36,074 nucleotides of DNA from Candidatus Velthaea versatilis (GTDB lineage: Bacteria; Vulcanimicrobiota; Vulcanimicrobiia; Vulcanimicrobiales; Vulcanimicrobiaceae), in assembly GCA_003134035.1 (NCBI GenBank), contig PLAE01000210.1:1-36074 (forward strand), in the 5' to 3' direction. How positions within the stretch are numbered: the stretch's first letter is position 1; the number at the start of each line of letters is the position of its first letter. The notes beneath the pieces are model-generated. The model saw only the letters and a program-made list of their open reading frames with translations. It was not told where the DNA came from and did not search any database. Position numbers and translations under genes: made by a program. This document shows positions 31,413 through 36,074 of this stretch, piece by piece.

Positions 31413-34322
31413 ATGTCCGAGGCCCCCTTGCGCGGGGCAAAATGCCTGTCGATTCGGTTTAAGCAAGGGAAGCCCGACTTGAGCACCGCGGCCGAACGTG
31501 CGTTCGAAGATCGGGAGGCACGGGTCGTCGCCGAGCGAAACGCGCGAACTGTGGATGCCGTGTTCGAGGCGCTGCACCCGATCGTCGGCGCATGGAGCGA
31601 CGCGCATCTGGGGCTGCCGACGCCGCCCCAAGCGGGGGCATTGCCGCTGGCCGCGGCCGGCCGGAGCATGCTGATCTGTTCGCCGACGGGCACGGGCAAG
31701 ACGCTCGCGGCATTTCTGCCGGTGATGTCGCGGCTGGCCGAACGCCGCGACGCCGACGAACTGTTCCCGCGGCCGTTCTGCCTCTATGTGTCGCCGCTGC
31801 GCGCGCTGGGGTACGACGTCGAGCACAACCTGCGCCGGCCGTTGCGCGAAATGGGTTTGCTCGAGCGGCCCAACACCGAGCGCGCCGCCAAACGCCGCGG
31901 CCGCATTCGCGAGCAGTTCATCCGCACCGGCGTGCGCACCGGCGACACCCCGGTCGAGGAACGCCGGCTGATGATGGCCCGGCCCCCGCACGTCCTCATC
32001 ACGACGCCCGAGTCGCTCGCGCTCATGCTCGCGATGGAGTCGTATCGCAAGACGCTAGGCGCGGTCGAAACCGTCATCATCGATGAAGTGCACGCGCTGG
32101 CCGGCAACAAGCGCGGAGCCCAGCTCACGCTGCTGCTCGAATCGCTTGAAACGATCGTCGCACGGCCGCTCGTGCGGGTCGGATTGTCCGCGACGGTAGC
32201 GCCGCTCGACCGGGTTGCCGGCTTCGTCGCCGGCAGCGAGCGGCCATGCGCGGTCGTTGACTGCCGCGGACTGCGCTCGATCAAAATCGACATCGTCGCA
32301 CCGTTTGCCGGCGCGATGGCGCCGCTGGGTACCGCGGCGCGCGCGGCCTTGCGCCTCACTCAAGACGTCCGCACGACCTTGGTGTTCACCAATGTACGCA
32401 GCGCGGCCGAGCGCGTCGCGCACGAGATGGAAGCCGCGGGCGAACCCGCCGATGAAGTCGACGTCATCGAACCCACGCGCGAGAAACCGGCGCGCGACCG
32501 CCGGATCGGCGTGCACCATTCGGCGCTCGAAAAAAACGTGCGGCATCGCGTCGAGGCGCAGCTGCGTGACGGCTCGCTGCGCACCGTCGTCTGCTCGACG
32601 TCGCTTGAATTGGGCGTCGACATCGGCTTCATCGACCGGGTCCTCATTCTCGGCGGAGCGCGCGGCATGACCTCGATGCTGCAGCGCGTCGGGCGCGCCG
32701 GACATCGCCCCGGCGCCGTCGCGACCGGCGTGGTGATCGCGCAAGACCGCGACGACATCGTCGAAGCCGCCGCGACCCGCCGCTGCATCGCCGACGGCGT
32801 CATCGAGGAAATCGCGATCGCCGAATCGCCGCTCGACGTGCTCGCGCAGTGGCTCGTTGGGAGCGTCGCCTACGACCGCCGATTGCCGATCGCCGACGCG
32901 CTGTTGCTGGCGCGGCGCGCGTACCCCTACCGCGATCTTTCCGAACGCGATCTGCGCAGTTGCGTCGCTTACCTCTCGGGCGGCGGTGCTGGTCCGGACG
33001 AAGCCCACGTGCGCCGCATCGGTGCCGACGCCGACGCGATCTACGGTCTGGGCCGCGAAGCGTCGGCGGCGTTCTTCGAAAACGTCGGCACGATTCCGGA
33101 CGAGCGCAGCGTCGGTGTGGCCGGCAGCGGCGGCGCGAAGATCGGCCGGCTCGACGAAACCTTCGCCGCGGGGCTTAAACCCGGCGACGTCTTTTTGCTC
33201 GATGGGCGCACCCTGCGCGTCAAGGAAGTGGCGGCCGGCGGCCTGCGGGTCGAACCCTACGCGGGCCGGCCCAACGTTCCGCAGTGGTCCTCGCATATTA
33301 AGGGCGTGCCGCTCGCGCTGGCGCGCCAAATCGGCACGCTCCGGCGCGGCGTCGCCGATGCGCTGCAAGCCGGCGGACCGCGGCCGGCGCTGGCTTATTT
33401 GCGTGCGCGTTACGGGCTCGACGGCGTTGAAGCCGCGCACGTCGTGCGTTATATCGCCCAGCAGCTAGCGCTTTCGGACGTGCCCGACGATCGCCGTCCG
33501 ATCGTCGAAATTTATCGCATGGACAAGCGCCAAACCGCCGTCTATCACACCTGCGCGGGCCGCCGCGTCAACGAAACGCTCTCGCGCATCATCGGCGCCC
33601 GCATCGCGACGCGCTATTCGTGCAATACGCAACTCACCAACGACGACAACGGCTTTCTCGTCGGCTTGCCCCCGCGCGTCACGATTCCCGATGCGGTCTG
33701 GGCGTCGCTGCTGTACGCGCACGACTTCGAGGCCGACTTGCTCGCCGGTCTGCGCGGCTCGTATCTGCTGCGCCAGCACTTCCGTTACGTCGCCAATACC
33801 GGTCTGCTCGTCTTGCGGCGCGCCGGCGGCCAGACGCTGCGCCGCGGCGCAAGCAATTGGAACGCGCAGAAGATCTTCGACCGGCTCTTTGAGGCGGATC
33901 GCGACTTCCCGCTCATCCGTGAAACGATCCGGGTCGTCACCCGCGAGCTGCTCGACGCGCCGTCCGCGCAGCGGTATCTCGAAGGCCTCGCGGGAGAACC
34001 GCGCGTGCTGCATCCCGCCGCGGCGACGCCCTTCACGTTCGGCATCGTGACGTCGAGTTTCGGCGACTCGGTGGTGATGGACGATCGCGCCGGCATGGTC
34101 GAAGCCCTACACGAGCGCGTCCTCGCGCTGCTCGGTCAAACACCGCAAGACGAATTAGATCTGCTCGCCCAGACCGCCAACGCCACGTTCGCGCCGGATG
34201 CCGAGCGGGGTGCCGACGCGCCGATCGGCAAGCAGCTGGCCTGGCGCGACGCGAGCGCGCGAACGCCGCGCGTTCGGCTCGACGAACACGGTCAGCCGCT
34301 GCTCATCGCGGTCGAGCGGTGA
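31413..34322 (+). CDS. Lhr-type DEAD/DEAH superfamily 2 helicase
   Basis: Large ATP-dependent nucleic-acid helicase of the Lhr-core family (DNA repair; 'ligase-associated' helicases). Motif I SPTGTGKT (90-97), motif II DEVH (224-227), motif III SAT (259-261), and in the second RecA domain VVCSTSLELGVDIG and LQRVGRAGHRPG are all intact. The C-terminal winged-helix and Lhr-core regions bring it to 969 residues. The start is uncertain: ATG 31413 has no ribosome binding site and almost no room for a promoter, whereas the TTG at 31479 follows AAGGGA by eight bases and would remove only a non-conserved leader. It is coupled by a four-base overlap to the metallophosphoesterase, the usual partner. 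Confidence 0.94.
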   Translation: MSEAPLRGAKCLSIRFKQGKPDLSTAAERAFEDREARVVAERNARTVDAVFEALHPIVGAWSDAHLGLPTPPQAGALPLAAAGRSMLICSPTGTGKTLAAFLPVMSRLAERRDADELFPRPFCLYVSPLRALGYDVEHNLRRPLREMGLLERPNTERAAKRRGRIREQFIRTGVRTGDTPVEERRLMMARPPHVLITTPESLALMLAMESYRKTLGAVETVIIDEVHALAGNKRGAQLTLLLESLETIVARPLVRVGLSATVAPLDRVAGFVAGSERPCAVVDCRGLRSIKIDIVAPFAGAMAPLGTAARAALRLTQDVRTTLVFTNVRSAAERVAHEMEAAGEPADEVDVIEPTREKPARDRRIGVHHSALEKNVRHRVEAQLRDGSLRTVVCSTSLELGVDIGFIDRVLILGGARGMTSMLQRVGRAGHRPGAVATGVVIAQDRDDIVEAAATRRCIADGVIEEIAIAESPLDVLAQWLVGSVAYDRRLPIADALLLARRAYPYRDLSERDLRSCVAYLSGGGAGPDEAHVRRIGADADAIYGLGREASAAFFENVGTIPDERSVGVAGSGGAKIGRLDETFAAGLKPGDVFLLDGRTLRVKEVAAGGLRVEPYAGRPNVPQWSSHIKGVPLALARQIGTLRRGVADALQAGGPRPALAYLRARYGLDGVEAAHVVRYIAQQLALSDVPDDRRPIVEIYRMDKRQTAVYHTCAGRRVNETLSRIIGARIATRYSCNTQLTNDDNGFLVGLPPRVTIPDAVWASLLYAHDFEADLLAGLRGSYLLRQHFRYVANTGLLVLRRAGGQTLRRGASNWNAQKIFDRLFEADRDFPLIRETIRVVTRELLDAPSAQRYLEGLAGEPRVLHPAAATPFTFGIVTSSFGDSVVMDDRAGMVEALHERVLALLGQTPQDELDLLAQTANATFAPDAERGADAPIGKQLAWRDASARTPRVRLDEHGQPLLIAVER

Positions 34323-35092
34323 GCCGCAAACCCGCACCGGCGGCGCTCGACTTTCCCTTGGCCGACGGGGTTCTCGCGCTTGCCGCAGGCTTTGCCTTGC
34401 TGGTTCGTTCGCGCGTGCTGCTCGTCGCCGACGCGCATTTCGGCTACGAGGACGTGATGGGCGGCGGCGGCGCGCTGCCGTTGTGGAGCACCGCCGAGAT
34501 GACCGCGTCGATCGCTATCGCGGCCCGCCGCAATGCGGTAAGCGAGATCGTGTTTTTGGGCGACGTCATCCACGGTTCGCGCATGAGCGGCGGTGCGACG
34601 GCGGTCGTCGCGGGTGCGCTGCACGAATTGCGCGGCGCCGCCGCGCTGACGTTCGTGGCCGGAAATCACGAAGGCCGCTCGCGCGGCGCGGCGATCCTCG
34701 GTTCGACCGTCGAACGCTGCGAACGCGACGGCTGGCTGCTCCTGCACGGCGATAAACCCGATCGGGCCGGCGTGCGCACGGTCATCGGTCACCTTCATCC
34801 GAGTCTGCACATGGGCGGCGGCGCCACGGCACCGGCGTTCTTGGGCAGCGAACGAATCGTCGTCGTTCCGGCGCTCACGCCGTATTCGAGCGGTTTGGAC
34901 GTGCTCTCCGACGAGTGCATCGCGGCGCTCGCGCCCTGGGACGTGCGGCGCGCGGATCTGCACGTCGTTGCGGCGACGAACGAACGGGTCTTTCCGTTCG
35001 GCACCCTCTCGAAGCTGCACGCGGCGCTGCGCCAACCCGCGCGCCGGCCGGCATCGGGTTTCCGGCCGCGCCGGCGGCTCGAGCCAAGCTAG
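34319..35092 (+). CDS. Lhr/ligase-associated metallophosphoesterase
   Basis: Calcineurin-like phosphoesterase of 257 residues, of the type encoded beside Lhr helicases and DNA-repair ligases (PdeM-like). The two-metal site is made by VADAHFGYED (Asp38, His40), LGDVIHGSR (81-82), AGNHEGRS (115-118) and the histidines in LHGDKPD and IGHLHPSLH. It probably processes DNA or RNA ends in a repair pathway with the helicase. The GTG start (34319) overlaps the helicase stop. The C-terminus is an Arg/Pro-rich tail. Neither an ATP-dependent DNA ligase nor the ligase-associated nuclease, which complete the set in other bacteria, is present downstream. Confidence 0.92.
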   Translation: MSRKPAPAALDFPLADGVLALAAGFALLVRSRVLLVADAHFGYEDVMGGGGALPLWSTAEMTASIAIAARRNAVSEIVFLGDVIHGSRMSGGATAVVAGALHELRGAAALTFVAGNHEGRSRGAAILGSTVERCERDGWLLLHGDKPDRAGVRTVIGHLHPSLHMGGGATAPAFLGSERIVVVPALTPYSSGLDVLSDECIAALAPWDVRRADLHVVAATNERVFPFGTLSKLHAALRQPARRPASGFRPRRRLEPS

Positions 35093-35147
35093 TGGATCGA
35101 CGAAGGCGGCTTGCGGCGCAGCCGCAAACGCGACGAAGCCGATCCAC
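35092..35147 (+). repeat. REP-like palindromic repeat, copy C
   Basis: The 29-base core (35105-35133) is identical to copy B. Here the outer arms GTGGATCG (35092-35099) and CGATCCAC (35140-35147) enclose the core, each next to a CGACGAAG segment, making one long composite hairpin. It starts on the last base of the phosphoesterase stop codon and lies between two convergent genes, where it could serve both as a transcription end. Confidence 0.75.
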
Positions 35148-35160
35148 CCGGCCCGCCGGT

Positions 35161-35718
35161 TTAAAGTTCGGCCAGGTGGTCGAGTGCGGCGTAGACGCTC
35201 GCGACGTGCGAACCCGTGTAGATCCGCCCGTCGCGCACCATCGTCCGCAGGTCGGCTAGCGGAACCACGTCGACTGCAATCTCCTCGGTGATATCGAGCG
35301 ACTGGGCGAGTTTCTGTTCGGCGTTGCGAATAAGAAACAGATGAAACGAACCGTTCGAGTTGGTCGGATCGGCTAAGTAGGTCGCGACGAGTTCGGGTGG
35401 ATCGCCGACGTAGCCGGTCTCTTCGGCGAGCTCGCGCACGGCGCATTCGGCCGGCGACTCACCGTCGTCGATGGATCCCGCGGGCAACTCGAGTACCCAG
35501 CGCGCGGCGCCGTGTTTATATTGACGGACGAGAATCACCCGACTGTCCGGCGTTAGCGCGAAGATTATGCTGAACCCGTGCGTTTCGCGGACATAATAAT
35601 TGTCGATGATCGCGCCACCGGGCAGCTCGATCATATCGCTGCGTAAGCGCAGAAAGCGCGTTGCGATCGGGTACGACGAAGACAGAATGCGCCAGGCCCG
35701 GCCGTGTTGTTGGTCCAT
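35161..35718 (-). CDS. Nudix hydrolase, ADP-ribose pyrophosphatase-like
   Basis: Nudix-family pyrophosphohydrolase of 185 residues. The Nudix box follows GX5EX7REUXEEXGU: GSIDDGE, SPAECAVREL, then AEETGY. The N-terminal strand pattern (WRILSSSYPIATRFLRLRSD, then ELPGGAIIDNYYV) and VRQYKHGAARWVLELPAG are typical of ADP-ribose/NDP-sugar pyrophosphatases, which clear ADP-ribose and other nucleotide sugars. ATG 35718 (MDQQHGRAWRIL) was chosen because homologues begin there; an extension to 35793 is possible but not conserved in pattern. It is divergent from the partial gene at the window end. Confidence 0.9.
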   Translation of the reverse strand: MDQQHGRAWRILSSSYPIATRFLRLRSDMIELPGGAIIDNYYVRETHGFSIIFALTPDSRVILVRQYKHGAARWVLELPAGSIDDGESPAECAVRELAEETGYVGDPPELVATYLADPTNSNGSFHLFLIRNAEQKLAQSLDITEEIAVDVVPLADLRTMVRDGRIYTGSHVASVYAALDHLAEL

Positions 35719-35752
35719 GACTGATGGGAATACGACGGCGGACTGCGGAATA

Positions 35753-36074
35753 ATGCGCGATTGCGCGACTCCGATTTGGAGACAGGGAATCATCGAAGCG
35801 ATAAAAATCGGGCAGCATTACGACACGACGTACGGAACGCTTTGGAAAGACGGGACCTACTTCCCACGCGGAACCGAGGTGTTCGTCGTCGGCCTGCACA
35901 TCGAGCAGGGTTACTGCGTACGGTTTCCCGCCGAGATCGACGGCGAGCCGCTCGAAACGTGGGAAGAGTGGGATGAAGTTGATTTCCTGGCCGAACGAGG
36001 GTCAATCGACCGCACCGTGACGTTGCCGGCGAGTGTCCTCGCCGAAGCCCGTGAGGTGCTCGACGACGCCGAAG
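35753..36074 (+). CDS. Hypothetical protein, C-terminus off the window
   Basis: The frame is open to the right edge (107 complete codons). The product (IIEAIKIGQHYDTTYGTLWK, then PRGTEVFVVGLHIEQGYCVR, later EPLETWEEWDEVDFLAERGS) reads like a real acidic beta-rich protein and not an antisense shadow. No family was recognised. The start is uncertain: ATG 35753 is used here, while ATG 35717 would overlap the start of the Nudix gene; a good purine-rich GGAGACAGGG at 35778 has no start codon in range. Confidence 0.55.
   Translation, partial: MRDCATPIWRQGIIEAIKIGQHYDTTYGTLWKDGTYFPRGTEVFVVGLHIEQGYCVRFPAEIDGEPLETWEEWDEVDFLAERGSIDRTVTLPASVLAEAREVLDDAE

Noticed and set aside
1-36074. tRNA, rRNA, CRISPR, prophage or transposase genes
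   Set aside because: No tRNA-like arm pattern, no regularly spaced repeats, and no integrase, capsid or transposase motif was recognised in any frame.

Overview
The window is GC-rich, densely packed bacterial DNA with short intergenic gaps. I see no rRNA, tRNA, CRISPR array, integrase or transposase. Secreted proteins, a lipoprotein with a lipobox and a likely outer-membrane protein suggest a diderm. Many catabolic enzymes plus an oxygen-requiring cyclase suggest an aerobic or microaerobic heterotroph. The clearest clue to lifestyle is a bchM-acsF pair (27966-29877) for two consecutive steps of (bacterio)chlorophyll synthesis, so the organism is probably an anoxygenic phototroph or a mixotroph. 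A phototrophic member of Eremiobacterota (WPS-2) or a similar little-cultivated phylum would fit, but that is inference and nothing here fixes the taxonomy.

Layout. 1-5.1 kb: fatty-acid activation and beta-oxidation (two acyl-CoA ligases, a crotonase-fold enzyme preceded by a 15-residue leader ORF) and an EAL phosphodiesterase whose GGDEF half is cut down and degenerate. 5.1-7.7 kb: a secreted barrel-like protein translationally coupled to a GDSL/SGNH lipoprotein. 7.8-12.5 kb: a ribose-type sugar ABC transporter operon (binding protein, double ATPase, two permeases), followed by an acid-sphingomyelinase-like secreted phosphoesterase. 13.9-15.6 kb: a membrane GGDEF-EAL protein on the opposite strand. 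15.9-19.1 kb: a malate/lactate-type dehydrogenase and a tetR-MFS efflux pair. 19.2-22.8 kb (minus strand): a truncated NAD(P)-binding gene remnant, a zinc alcohol dehydrogenase overlapping a threonine aldolase, a tiny acidic protein and a PaaG-like isomerase. 22.9-26.6 kb: a metallothionein-like protein, mannose-6-phosphate isomerase, PrxQ peroxiredoxin, a small membrane protein, an Old Yellow Enzyme and a hypothetical protein.

26.7-31.4 kb is the most interesting part. All genes are on the minus strand: a Crp-type regulator with a long helical N-terminal domain, a 67-residue membrane protein, bchM, acsF, a DUF2087 protein and a two-helix membrane protein. The bchM start codon lies inside a perfect 11-bp inverted repeat, and the regulator's promoter region carries a near-perfect 17-bp palindrome. 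Divergent from the regulator, 31.4-35.1 kb holds an Lhr-type helicase coupled to its partner metallophosphoesterase. The window ends with a Nudix hydrolase and a partial hypothetical gene.

A dispersed REP-like palindromic repeat occurs in three intergenic regions (15.65, 30.25 and 35.1 kb), in two of them with a neighbouring hairpin whose arms differ in sequence but keep the same GAA loop.
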